Shown in pieces: positions 33,823-50,707 of a stretch of DNA of 64,000 nt. The stretch comes from Euptelea pleiosperma (Eukaryota; Streptophyta; Magnoliopsida; Ranunculales; Eupteleaceae). Where the stretch lies: NCBI GenBank assembly GCA_035048495.1, contig CM068545.1, positions 34,796,225 to 34,860,224 of the forward strand, read 5' to 3'. Within the stretch, counting starts at the first letter, position 1; the number at the start of each line of letters is the position of its first letter. The notes beneath the pieces are model-generated. The model had not been told where the DNA came from. It was given only the letters and a program-made list of their open reading frames with translations, and did not search any database. Made by a program: the position numbers and the translations under genes.

Positions 33823-34030
33823 ATCCGAAACATATGTTATAAGAACCTAGGATGATTAAATAGTAGAAATCGGCACAAAGCAGAGGATGGACATGCTTCA
33901 ATTCCTTGTGCAAAAACAAGAATGGTGAGAAAATTTTCACTAATCCCTCCAAAAGCAAAGGAAATAATTATATATATATTTGTGGCATTCTACAAGAATA
34001 GCAATTTAAATTCAAAAAGAACACATACTT

Positions 34031-34165
34031 AATAATTGCTAAACCACCTATTCCTCCACGTCTCCCACTTTTCCATGGACTTCCACAAATAGCAACTACC
34101 TAATAACTGCTAAATCACCTACTCTTCCACGTCTACCAACTTCTCTATAGAATCCTACGCCAACC
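34031..34165. repeat. 71-bp direct repeat, two copies
   Basis: AATAATTGCTAAACCACC at 34031 and AATAACTGCTAAATCACC at 34102, each followed by a TTCCACGTCT-type stretch. Possibly the end of an LTR belonging to the gypsy fragment that follows; I cannot confirm this. Confidence 0.5.
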
Positions 34166-34282
34166 AAATCTGCTACCTTGACCCCCTTGCCACGTCATCA
34201 CATGAAGGTATATCAATCCCTAACCCCTCTGAGAAACTACCTTGTCCGCACATGAAGCATCCTCAAGAGGAAGGCAATCTCA

Positions 34283-35510
34283 TTATAACCAAGACATCTT
34301 TAGGCATTTGTTTTTGCTATGAGTCCAACAATAATCAAGAATAGTCTTGGGAAAGGGATTGATGACCTCTGTATCCGAAACGGACGGAATAGTGGGATTA
34401 ATCACTACTTTTGGGCCGACGAACTTCTGGAGGAGTGATATGTGAAACACCGTGCGCGACCTTGTATTTAGCGGTAAGTCCAAATGGTAGGCAATGGGTC
34501 CAATGTGCTTTAGAACTTTGTAGGGTGTGAAGAAACCGGCTGCCAATTTTTGATTTGACAGCCTAAAAAGCAAAGCTTGACGATACCATTGCAATTTTAG
34601 AAATACCGTACCATATCACTAACCTCAAAGGAACGTTCCATTCGATGATGATCTTGTTGGATCTTCATTTGGTTCCTTGCCTTCGCCATATTGTCCTTGA
34701 GATTATGAAAAAGCGCATCCTTGTCACGATTAACCATGTCCACCGCCGTTGATCTGGGAACGTAAGATGCAAGGGTTGGGGGAGGGTTGGGGGAGGATGT
34801 CCATGAACTGCCTCAAACGGGTTCTTTCCAATTGTGGAGTGGAACAACGTATTGTAACTTCATTCAGCCCATGGCATCCATTTGACCCATGGGATCTATC
34901 TGTCACCCACAAAACAACCAATGTAAGTCTCAAGGAAATAGTTCAAGACTTTCATTTGGCCATCCGATTGAGGGTGATTGGTGGTATTAGTTTTCAATTG
35001 GGTGCTCAGGAGAGAAAGGCAAGCTCACCAGAATTGACTAATAAAGACCGGATCTTGATCACATACAATGGAATGCGGCATTCCATGAAGCTTTGCTATT
35101 TTTTTCACAAATAACTTCGCTACTGAACATGTCTTGTAAGGGTGGGCTAGCGCACTAAAATGTGTATACTTGGAGAGACGCTCAACCACCACCATGATGG
35201 AGGCCTTCTTGTTGGAGATGGGTAATCCATCGATGAAATCCATGGAAAGATCATTCCAATTTTTTTATCTGAAATGGGAAGTGGTTGGAGAAGACCCGTG
35301 GCAGCACTGTTTCATACTTGTTACATTGACAAATGTCAAATTAAGACCCCTACACTCAAGTTTACTCCCATTAGAAACCACGACATCGAAAATGGGGGAA
35401 TGATGGATAGGCAATTGTAAATGTTGTGTAAAATGCTTAATAATGAAATAGTGGGGTGCTTTCAGGCACTTTATCTTCTTCTTTGAGAGTTTCATCCACT
35501 CTTCTGCCAT
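34283..35510 (-). pseudogene. Ty3/gypsy polyprotein fragment with internal deletion
   Basis: Read on the minus strand from 35510: a protease-like piece (FDVVVSNGSKLECRG), then directly the integrase zinc-finger end (CQCNKYETV in a shifted frame, near 35320). Next come the integrase core start MDFIDGLPISNKK, VVERLSKYTHFSALAHPY and IVCDQDPVF (35025-35243), and the integrase C-terminus (GPIAYHLDLPLNTRSRTVFH, HISLLQKFVGP; 34283-34594). The whole reverse transcriptase and RNase H, normally between protease and integrase in gypsy elements, is missing, so there has been a ~1.5-kb or larger deletion near 35330. Several stops; non-functional. Confidence 0.8.
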
Positions 35511-35542
35511 CGGACTCGTTGTCCGCTTCTAGGAGAAACAAT

Positions 35543-35835
35543 TGTTGTGTTTTGCATTTGTGTCCCTATATAAATTGCTCGTGATAATTGAAAGATATAA
35601 GAATACAAAAGAGAGAGTTGAAGAGTGCTCAACTTACTTGAGCTTTTCTATATACGTATCTTTCTATTTATAATGCTTTACATAAGATATACAAAAGAGT
35701 TTGGTTGGGGAGAAATAAATAAGTTGGTGACCTAAATAAATGAAGAGGGGACAAAGTGGAAGCTGGGGAAGTGTTGTGTTTGAACAATAAATGTTTAATG
35801 GTCTAAGTTGACTGACCACATTTATTTCTCTTACA
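35543..35835 (-). repeat. 3' LTR of the minus-strand copia element
   Basis: 293 bp with TG...CA ends on the minus strand (TGTAAGAGAAATAAATG ... GCAAAACACAACA). A TATA-like TATATACG and TATATAGG occur inside. Preceded on the minus strand by the polypurine tract GAGGAGGGG. Low-coordinate flank ACAAT would be the target duplication, but its partner has been lost. Confidence 0.8.
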
Positions 35836-35848
35836 CCCCTCCTCAAAC

Positions 35849-38800
35849 TCATGATTTGAGCATCGAGAGTTTGTCGACAAAGAAGCGAAAGCGGGGTATT
35901 GTATGAGTTTTCATGAAGAAATCTGCAAGTTGATTGGATGAAGACACAAATGGTAATGTGACGATAGCCGCCTTAAGATGATGACAAATGAAATGACAAT
36001 CAATTTCAATATGTTTGGTTCGTTCGTGAAATACTTCATGATTTTCAGCAATGTGGATTGCGCTACGACTATCACAATAAATGGGTGTGGGAGCAGATAA
36101 TTGAACCCCCCATGTTGCCAAGAAGCCATTGTAACCAAACAATTTCAGCAGTGGTGGGTGCAAGGACCCTGTACTCAGACTCGACACTAGATTGAGTGAT
36201 GACACTTTGTTTTTTGCTACGCCATGAGATTAAAGAGTTGCCAAGAAATATGCAGTAGCCAGTTGTAGGACGTCGATCGTTAACATCACCAGCCCAATCT
36301 GCGTCTGAGAAAGCTCGAAGAGTGAGTTGAGATGTGGAGGACAAAAGTACACTCTGCGAAAAAGTGCTTTTGACATATCAGAGTATGCGAAGTACGGCTG
36401 CAAAGTGAACAGAGCGAGGAGCTATCATGAATTGACTAACTACATGAACTAAATATGTGATGTCAGGTCGAGTAATAGTCAAGTAGACAAGACCCCCTAC
36501 AAGTTGTCGATATCGTGTCGGATCCTGAAGAGGTTCTCCATCAGTGCGACACAATTTCACATTGAGTTCAATGGGGCAGTCGACAGTTTTGGAATCAGAA
36601 ATTTGTGCCATGTTGATAAGGTCAACATCGTATTTCATTTGAGATAGTAGCAGACCACGTGGAGATCGAGCAACTTCTATACCAAAAAAATACTTGAGGA
36701 GCCCTAGATCCTTCATTTCAAAATGACGTTGAAGTAACCTTTTGATATGAATGATGCGAGAGGGTGATGGTCCGGTGATGATCATGTCATCCACATATAG
36801 TAGAAATAGTACCATAGCATCTCCCACTCCCCAAATGAATAATGCTGGATCATAATTACTTTGACGAAAACCAACTGAGGTGATCGTTTCTCTGAATTTC
36901 TCAAACCAAGCTCTTGGCGCTTGCTTGAGACCATAAAGTGCTTTGTGGAGAAGGCACACTTGATGAGGACGATGAGGGAGACTAGGAGGAGGTTTCATAT
37001 AAACTTCTTCTGTAAGGTTGCCATTGAGGAAGGCATTATTGACATCTAGTTGGTGCAGATCCCAATTTTGAATTGATGCAATAGAAAGGAATAGACGTAC
37101 AGACGTTAGTCTACCCCATATTCCTGAGTAAATCCCTTGGCAACCAATCTTGCTTTGTAACGTGCCAAGCTCCCATAAGAGTTAGTCTTTACTTTGTATA
37201 CCCATTTACAACCGATGGGTTTCTTCCCAGGAGGAAGATCAATGAGACTCCAAGTTCTAGCTTTGTGCATTGCAGTGAGTTCATCTATCATAACTTGCTG
37301 CCAATGTGGTACGATGGATGCTTCTGTATAAGACTGTGGCTCATGGAAGGTATGCAAGGCTGAGAGGAAGGATGAAAATCGATTTGAGTATCTGGAGGGA
37401 GTCACCCACTCCCCATATATGGCGGGAGGATGTCTAGTACAGATTGATCTGACATGTGAAGGAGATTGCTCAACATCAGATGATGGACCAACGTCAGCAG
37501 CATTAAGATTGGGCATCTGGTCATTGATTTCGTGTAGACTATTGGAATCTTGTGAGTGTTCAAGAGACTCGAAAAAAGGATCAATGCTAATGACTAGTGG
37601 TAGAGGTGATGGGGAGAATGTAGAATTTGGAAAGAAGGGGACATGTTCTAGGAAGACAACATTTCTAGAGATTCGAAGTCTGTTTGTTACAGGATCATAA
37701 CATCGATATCCTTTTTGACTTACCCCATAACCAAGGAAAACACACTTAACAGATTTAGCAACTAGTTTGTTCCTTTCAGGGGTATTGAGTAAGACGAAAC
37801 ATGTACTTCCAAACACACACAAGTGAGAGTCGTTTGGTGGAATGCCATAGAGACGGTGAAAATGACACATTCATGAAAGGACCAAAGAGGGTAAACGATT
37901 TATGAGATAAACAACAGTGAGGGCAGATTCTCCCCAAAAAGAAGAAGGCACAGAGGAGGATAATAGCAGAGTCCGGGGGGTTTATATTATGTGCCGATGT
38001 TTGCGCTCAGCGACTCCATTTTGTTGTGGAGTGCTAGAACAAGAAAATTGAGTGAGAGTACCTTGAGACTCAAGAAAAGTACCAAGTTTGGTTGAGGTAT
38101 ACTCCCCTCCTAAGTTCGAATGGAGCACTTTAATAGTTTTAGAAAATTGTGTGAACCATGGTTGCAAATCGAATGTAAATGTCATAAACTTTAGATTTGT
38201 GTTTCAAAAAATAAATCCATGTAAAGCGTGAATAATCATCAACAAAAATGACATAATAATGAGATCCCCCTTTTGTGGGCATAGGAGCATGGCCCCATAC
38301 ATCAGAATGGATAAGATCAAAAGGAGCTAGTGACATGAATTCACTTTCATTATAAGGCAAAGACTGTTGTTTTTCAAGTTTGCATCCCACACAACTCTTA
38401 ACATTGCAATGTTTAGAAAGAGGAAGATTTTCAAGTTTTCCAGATGAAAATAAATAATGCAATATCGACTTAGAGACATGTCCTAGGCGCGTATGCCACA
38501 AATCACAAGAAGACATCCTAGACTCAGACTGATGATGAGAAACAAAAGAAAAGGAGGCTACCCAGTCAGGCTCATGCAGATAATCCAAATAGTACAGTCC
38601 ACGAATTCTATGCCCAATCCCAATCCGCATGTTGGTCCGTCGATCTTGTACATAACAAGAACTAGAATCAAAGATCACATCAAGCCCTATTTTAGAAAGC
38701 TGGCTAATAGAGATGAGGCTATGAGTCAAGTTAGGAACATGATGAATTTGTGATAAAGTGAGAAACTTAGTTTGAGCTTTGCCAATGCGATTCACAGTCA

Positions 38801-39857
38801 TTGGCGACCCATCAGCAGCATAAACAATAATAGGATTATTTGGAGAGAAAGTATTATGTAGACAAGAAAGATCAGGAGTCATATCAAACGAGGCCCCCGA
38901 ATCAAAAATCTAGGGACTGCAGCTCATACTAGATTTGGGTGCAACAGTCAGGGCAGAGGACCCATCACCTTGTTCAGTTGGAGAGTGAGATCCTGTCTTG
39001 TTTTGAAAGATGGATTGGAGTTGTCCAGTGAACATTGCTTGGATTTGTCGAAGCTGTGCGGGTGAAAGAGTAGACTCTGATGCCCCAACATGAGTAGAAG
39101 AGACAGCTGCAACTGCACGATTGATTCCTGATCGTCTTGAATTCTTATATATTTCTTCTCATTTTTTCTTCAGACAATCCTTGATCACATGACCTTTAAT
39201 GCCACAGTAAAATCAATTAACTAGTTTTCTCGATTGATTAGGACCATAACCTTGATGTGCTCCCATATTATCAAGATGTTTCTCGGTTGCTGCAAGAATA
39301 GTCTCTATTGGTCCATTTTTGTTTTGTCCAGTGAGAGACTGAAATCTTGTCTCTTCGGCAAGAAGGTCTGAAAGTGCATTCTCAACTGAAGGAAGAGGGG
39401 TCTGATGAAGTAAAGAACCCCGTAGAGGTTCATATTCGATTTTGAGGGCCATAAGGAACTCGTAGAGCTGAATGCGTTCTCTATACTTATGAAATATTAC
39501 ACCTCCTTTAGTTGAAAAATTGGGCTCCATGAAAGCCAATTCATCCCAATATCGACTCATAGTAGCAAAAAAATCTTGAATCGAGAGATCCCCTTGCCTC
39601 ATATTTTTCAACTCAACTTGGAGTTGATATTCCCTGGCTGAATTGGATTGTTTATATATCTTTTCTAAAAACTTCCACATTTCCTTGGAGGTATCAAACT
39701 TGGCCAATTGCATCCCCACCGATATATCAACAGAGCCCAAGATTAACGATTTAATCTTGGCATCATTTTGTTTCCAAGTGTTTAGAATCTTAATAAATTC
39801 AGTTTCCGATGTAGTATCATCTTTAACTGGTTCTTTTTTAAATCCATCAAGAATTCC
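35849..39857 (-). pseudogene. copia gag-pol polyprotein, recently inactivated
   Basis: Gag: ~39857-39213 (KFDTSKEMWKFLEKIY, YWDELAFMEPNF). Zinc knuckle: the first cysteine is a TGA stop at 39213-39215, followed by FYCGIKGHVIKDC. Protease: a TAG at 38910-38912 lies just before IFDSGAS, which keeps the catalytic D-S-G-A. Integrase: HxRLGH and CxGC zinc motifs, [14 protein letters not shown], then LHSNLGGEY, where asparagine replaces the usual second catalytic aspartate, and QQNGVAERKHRH; a frameshift lies near 38150. Reverse transcriptase: 37870-36378 with an intact YVDDMIITG box. RNase H: 36344-35849 ([29 protein letters not shown]). Few lesions in ~4 kb suggest relatively recent activity. Confidence 0.87.
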
Positions 39858-41200
39858 CTATATGGCTTTAAGGATTTGTAAGAGGAAGCACCACTCTACA
39901 CAATCGTATGTCTTGGACATATCTATCTTGATAGATCCATGTTTTCCTTTTTCTTTCTCCATATCATTTTGAATAATTCTTGAGCCAAAATGGAGTTATC
40001 TGAGATGTGGTGACCTGGAACAAACGCTCTTTGATTGGGGGAGGATAAGAGAGAGGAGAACCTTGCGCAACCTGGCAGCAAGGATATTAGAGATGGTTTT
40101 ATAGTTCACATTGCAAAGGTTGATGGGACGGAATTGATGAAGTCGCTCAGGCGAATCAGACTTAAAGATCAGGGCAATTGAGGTATGGTTGATGGTATAG
40201 AGAGCACATTCAGTAGTCGTCACAGTCTTGACCATGTTGAAGATGTCATCCTGAACAATGGACCAATATATTTGATCGAACAGGGCCGTAAAGCCATCTG
40301 GCCCCAGAGCTTTATTAGGTCCAATAGAGAAATTGCTTCTTTTACTCCGTCCATGGTAATTACTCCAGTCAGCTTCTGATTTCTTCCTCTGAGATAGTAA
40401 GTGGAGATTTTCCAGGATCATCCCATCATTAAGAGCTGAGAAGGAGAAAAGGTCTTTGAAGAATTCCACAAAGGTCTTACCAATTTGGTCCTCGGTGGTA
40501 AGCTTGTGCCCCTTATCATCCCGCAACCATTCTATTTTGTTTCTGCACCTTTGATGATGATCGATAAACGGAAGAATTTGGTGTTAAGTTCCCCATCATG
40601 CAGCCAAAGTTCCTTGGACTTATCTCTCCAAAGTTTTTCTTCATTAAGAAGGAGTTGATCTAGCTTTGTAGCGATGTCTTTCTCTTTAGCAATATTTGTC
40701 GCCAAAGGATTAAGAGCTTGGATAGTTGCTAGATGGGCTTGAAGGGAGAATATATGTTGAGATTGGATCCATTTATTTTCTTTGTTCCAAGATTTGAGTC
40801 TATGCTTAGTGATTTTCAGTTTACAGTTGATTCTAACCATGGGGTTAGCGTGAGAACTATTTACACCAATATATCTCCACTATATTCTTGCATTCTGGGT
40901 CGTCAGCCCATATCGACATAAAGTGAAATGGGCGGGGAAGTTTCTCGTACTCTGGGCAGGTGTTAAGGAGAATGGGACAGTGATCAGATGAGAGATGGAG
41001 GAAATGGTTAACTCTAGCGAAAGGGAAGAGGGTCCTCCAAGTGTTGTTAGCTATGAAATTATCCAACCGTTCCCGCACATTGGCCATACCTACCCTTTTA
41101 TTGTCCCAAGTGAAGGGATGCCCCACGAAACCGAGGTCGGTAAAATCTTCTTGTTGGATGAAGTCAAGTTAAAGAATTCTGGACGACTATTACACTATTA
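39858..41200 (-). pseudogene. LINE (L1-type) ORF2 fragment fused to copia gag
   Basis: Minus strand. The endonuclease end is at ~41200-40857 (HPFTWDNKRVGMANVRERLD, FLHLSSDHCPILL). A linker with HDGELNTKFF follows at 40840-40532. The reverse transcriptase start is at 40526-39996 (NKALGPDGFTALF, ALIFKSDSPERLHQFRPINL, CNVNYKTISNILAARLRKVL). It continues with frame changes to IKIDMSKTYDCVEWCFLLQI at ~39940-39880. Then, within a few codons, the sequence becomes copia gag. LINE sequence beyond that point (the polymerase box and C-terminus) is absent, so the junction near 39857 truncates both elements. Confidence 0.82.
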
Positions 41201-41661
41201 ACGTTATATCCACATTTGATATGATTAAAATTGCGAATGAAACTAGTTTCCACACGTGGTGCAGACTCTAAAGTAGACAAATATTTTTCGTACTGTCACA
41301 TGCACCCTAAAAATTGTCATTTCATTATTTTAAAAAAAATTTATTATTAAACGTAAAAACACATTTTTCGAGGTGCATCCAATGGTGTGGACAACGCGTA
41401 CTAATTTTATTTGAAATTTGGTTAGTCAGCTGATTTTCTTTTTTAGGATGATTACCATGGTGACGAGATCATCCTCACAAAAAAATAATCAGCCTTTTAA
41501 CTCATATCCATACTGGCCCCACAAGGGGCGTGTCATTTAGGCATGTCTAAATAATGGGACCCACCCGTATACATTATTGATACATTTATATTGATATTAT
41601 GTTTGCTTTTGTTAATTATTATATGATTTATATCTTATCAAGCTTTTTGTCGCATTTACTT
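41201..41661. other. intergenic with repeat fragments
   Basis: Near 41325-41400 a phrase like AACACATTTTTCGAGGTGCATC recalls the interior of the MITE at 41662-41869. At 41440-41530 a block with GAGATCATCCTCACAAAAAA and CCCACAAGGGGCGTG resembles 19975-20100 in ATIC intron 2. These are degraded repeats; there is no gene. Confidence 0.5.
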
Positions 41662-41869
41662 GGACAAATCTAGTATGCATATGTTTGGAGACTTAAAAGT
41701 ATGCAAACATTGTATCCGCCATTGAATGCTCCTTGAAAAACGTGTTTTTAATTTATAAAATATATTTTTTAAAACATTAAAATAACACATTTTTCAAGGG
41801 GCATCCAACAGTACTGACAATGTTTGCATACTTTTTAAGTCTGCAAATAGTTGCATACTAGATTTGTCC
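41662..41869. mobile_element. 208-bp MITE with 9-bp duplication
   Basis: Terminal inverted repeats GGACAAATCTAGTATGCA / TGCATACTAGATTTGTCC are perfect for 18 bp. Duplication CATTTACTT (41653-41661) against CATTCACTT (41870-41878), one mismatch. Internal arms continue the fold-back (AGTATGCAAACATTGT and its complement). A 9-bp duplication points to the Mutator superfamily. Non-coding. Confidence 0.85.
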
Positions 41870-42095
41870 CATTCACTTAGTTGTTCTTTGTCCTGCCGAG
41901 TATCCCAAGAGGTACTCCCAAAGGTGCTAGTTAAAGAAGTTTAATGTGGCTTTCAGTAAGTCTTCCCTTTCCAAATTGAGCTATTATATGATACAAATGA
42001 GGTTCATCACCATCAATGGATCCAACTTCCCTGCCACACAAGACCCACACACTCGTTAATCTTTACCATCCGTAGGCCACCTTGTTGATGAGGTA

Positions 42096-42455
42096 GAGTA
42101 AAACTTTGATGACAAGCCCTGTCCTAGAGGTCGATGACAGGGCACAATATGAGCCACATGGCACACTCTTAGAGGATTCTGACCGTATGGATGGTTGGCC
42201 AATCCCTAGGTGGACCTGCAACCCAAAAATCAGCTCGATTAGTGATTTCTAGGAGTTGGATTGGAATTATTTTCATGGGTTGATTTTAACCGTGGGAATT
42301 TGAGCATTATTGACCATTGTCTGAGGTACAACACTAATCAAGCTGATTTTTGGTTTGTAGGTCCAACTAGGGATGTGAAAAACATCCATACGGTCAGAGT
42401 CCTCTTAGAGTGTGCCACGTGGCTCATATTGCTCCCTGTCATCAAAGTTTTCTTC
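42096..42455. mobile_element. G-box MITE (GAGTAAAAC family), complete
   Basis: 360 bp from GAGTAAAACTTTGATGACA to AAAGTTTTCTTC. The 9-bp duplication is GATGAGGTA (42087-42095) / GATGAGGCA (42456-42464), one mismatch. Fold-back halves meet near ATTATTGACCATTG. CCACGTGG at 42415-42422. Non-coding. Confidence 0.85.
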
Positions 42456-42853
42456 GATGAGGCAAACAAGTTCTTAATAAAAGTCGATCGATTACAAAAA
42501 AAGATAAAAATAAAAATTAAAATAAAAGTCAACTTAACGGTCCGATAGTCAATTTGATCTAATTTGGGGTCCAACGACCTAACAGTCAACTTATCTTTTT
42601 TTTTTTTGCTGTAATAAAATGAAAGACAGTCCTTTAAGCTGAATTGATCATGTGCGACGATGACAATTGTCAACTCGGGGGAGAAAGAACACAGTGGTGT
42701 ACAGGTTGAAGGTTATAAAGAGGAGGGGATTGGCAGATCACAATCCTGATGGAGGGATTGGCTGGCGAAAATCTTGATGTGGCTTGTAGGGCTTATTGAG
42801 GTTGGTGGACCTAACCTACATCAGATATTTGTTAATCTCTACATTTGCTAAAT

Positions 42854-42977
42854 GAGTAAAACTTTGCTGACCCGCGTCGATCAGCAATGCAAAGTTGGCT
42901 TGCTGACCGACTACAATATGAGTCACGTGGTCGGTCAACAACTTTGCTGACTGGCGCCAGTCAGCAAAGTTCTACTT
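42854..42977. mobile_element. short deletion derivative of the G-box MITE
   Basis: 124 bp from GAGTAAAACTTTGCTGACC to GTCAGCAAAGTTCTACTT. Only the terminal arms remain, around a GTCACGTGGTC motif; the central ~240 bp of the family is missing. The duplication is unclear because the right flank is a T run. Confidence 0.6.
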
Positions 42978-43038
42978 TTTTTTTTTGTAATCAAAGTTCT
43001 AAATCAATCATAAAGTCGATGACTTTCATACTCCTGTA

Positions 43039-43835
43039 AAGTAAAACTTTGATGACATGACCCCCATCGAGGCCGATGACAGGGCACAATATTAGACATG
43101 TGGCATACTATTAGAGGACTCTGACCGTATGGATGTTTGGCCAATCCCTAGGTGGACCTACAAACCAAAAATCAGCCCGATTAGTGATTTTTAGACATTG
43201 GATTGGAAATATTTTGATGGGTTGATTTTAAGCGTGGAATTTGAGCATTGACCATTATTTGAGGTACAAACTACAAAGTTCCTAAGGTTTGAAATCACGA
43301 GTAAAACTTGTGTCACAAGATGTTGTGACGGAAGCCGGTCACAGCATTCAATAGTAGCCACGTGGTATATTATTAGAGGACGATGACCGTATGGATGTTT
43401 GGCCAGTCCCTCGGTGGACTGGTACACAAAAAATCGGATTCATGAGTGATTTCTAACCGATTCGATTGAAGTTATTTTCATGGGTTGATTTTAACGGTAG
43501 TAATTTGAGCATTATTGAGCGTTATTTGGGTGCAAAAACCCAAAGGTTGTAAATCACTAATCAGGCTGATTTTTGGTTTGTAGGTCCACCGAGGGACTGG
43601 CCAAACATCCATACGGTCAGCGTCCTCTCATCGTGTGCCACGTGGCTCGTATTGAGTGCTGTGACCGGCTTCCGTCACAACATCTTGTGACACAAGTTTT
43701 ACTCTGAAATCACTAATCAAGCTGATTTTTTAGTTTGTAGGTCAACCTAGGGATTGGAAAAACATCCATACAGTCAGAGTCCTCTAAGAGCATGCCACGT
43801 GGCTCATAATGCGCCCTGTCATCGAAGTTTTACTC
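43039..43835. mobile_element. G-box MITE interrupted by a second copy
   Basis: Outer element from AAGTAAAACTTTGATGACA to GTCATCGAAGTTTTACTC, flanked by ACTCCTGTA (43030-43038) and ACCCCTGTA (43836-43844): a 9-bp duplication with one mismatch. It is split by the inner copy 43299-43704. CCACGTGG at 43795-43802. Removing the insert gives a ~380-bp element, the family's normal length. Confidence 0.88.
43299..43704. mobile_element. G-box MITE nested inside a related copy
   Basis: 406 bp with perfect terminal inverted repeats (GAGTAAAACTTGTGTCACAA at the left, its complement at the right, continuing through GATGTTGTGACGGAAGCCGG). An exact 9-bp duplication TGAAATCAC lies at 43290-43298 and 43705-43713. 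CCACGTGG occurs at 43358-43365 and 43638-43645. This copy fixes the family's duplication length at nine, the Mutator hallmark. Confidence 0.92.
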
Positions 43836-44590
43836 ACCCCTGTATAGTTTAAAAAATAAATCCAATGCTGGAAGCCGTCTATTGGAGGACCAGGACGTTA
43901 ACATGAAGAACATCATGGATCGGACGGTTGGGAGACCATGCCGTAATATAACAAGCTACCACTGGGGCTGTTGGATCATTGTCATAATTAGGAGGCACAT
44001 GAGTTGGTGCCTTCCGGAACCACGTGTTGTTTTATGTCACCAACTAATACATCACTTTCTCAATCACCAGACTGCGTTGGCGCTACGCACAACTGAGCAC
44101 TCTAGAACGGACCGTCTTCCTTTGAAACACGCAAGGTAAAATGGGTACTGATCCCATACTCCCCATCATAAGCTAATACAGTGTATATAGAATTTCTGAC
44201 GTCGGATCTTTCATGACATCACTGATCTAACAGTTAAACAGCAATCATTTGATGTCCTATCTTGTTAACTTATGAAGAGCTATGTGATATCGTTGGCAAC
44301 AAAAACCCTAGATGCTGACGTGGATCCGGCCGAACAGAATGCAGTTAAAAAAGCAATAACATATATGACGTGGCTTCCGAGAGATCTGTCGACATATGCC
44401 AGCTCAGCACACACGACAAAGTACTGTACGTGAGAAACATAGTTTTTAGAGAGAGAAAGTCTTGGAGAGAGAAAGAAGAGAGAGCCACCTAACCCTTTGG
44501 AAAGCTTAAGTATCTCCGCACACCCTGCGCTTTTAAAAACGCTTCTGCTGCTCCTAATTTCTCTGCATTCTTCTCTTCAAGTCTCGATTT

Positions 44591-44599
44591 CTAGGGTTT
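44591..44599 (-). promoter_or_regulatory. telo-box in the GAPCp 5' leader
   Basis: The complement of CTAGGGTTT reads AAACCCTAG, a telo-box-like motif found in leaders of many plant housekeeping and growth-related genes. It lies 57 bp before the ATG. A GAGAGA-rich stretch precedes it at 44451-44480. Confidence 0.4.
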
Positions 44600-44655
44600 C
44601 GTCTTTGTTCGATTCATCGATCTCGATCGATCTGAGGAGATAAAGCTGGTCTTCA

Positions 44656-50340
<5,685 letters not shown>

Positions 50341-50553
50341 AATGCGACACGGATTTGGTTTAGGGTGGGTCAGTGTATTAAATATATTGGATTTTAGTAG
50401 AGGTGAAGTTTTGATGGGTTGGATGGCCTGGTGATTTGATTCACGAGTGTGTTGGGGAAGTAAACATGACGAATGGGATTAAATTGTCTTAGCTTTATTG
50501 CCTGAGACATTAATAAATTTTTTTTTTGCAGCTCTAATTGAGCAATCTTCCTT

Positions 50554-50590
<37 letters not shown>
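50554..50590 (+). repeat. (GTT)n microsatellite in the GAPCp 3' region
   Basis: About 12 perfect TTG units, about 215 bp after the stop codon. A likely polyadenylation signal AATAAA lies upstream at ~50511-50516, so the repeat may lie just beyond the transcript end. Confidence 0.85.
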
Positions 50591-50707
50591 AAGAGCTCAA
50601 TTTGAGCATCTTCATCTATGTTCACTCTGAGATGAGTCGTTGGACTACTTCATTCTTGTTAATTTTTTAATATCCGTGTTTTATAGGTTGCAAATATGGT
50701 CTCTGAT

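Larger units (their letters stand above)
35543..39857 (-). mobile_element. Ty1/copia element lacking its 5' LTR
   Basis: On the minus strand the order is gag, protease, integrase, reverse transcriptase, RNase H, polypurine tract (GAGGAGGGG, 35836-35844), then the 3' LTR (35543-35835). The high-coordinate end stops abruptly in gag at about 39857, against LINE sequence. There is no 5' LTR or primer site. The coding frame is long but has scattered stops and shifts, so this is a younger element than the one at 5619-13765. Confidence 0.88.

Noticed and set aside
37419..37700. 93-codon plus-strand open frame
   Set aside because: It is antisense to the copia integrase/reverse transcriptase linker region.
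34283..41200. integrated plant virus (caulimovirus-like) sequence
   Set aside because: Domain orders and motifs are those of gypsy, copia and LINE retrotransposons; no movement or coat protein motifs were seen.
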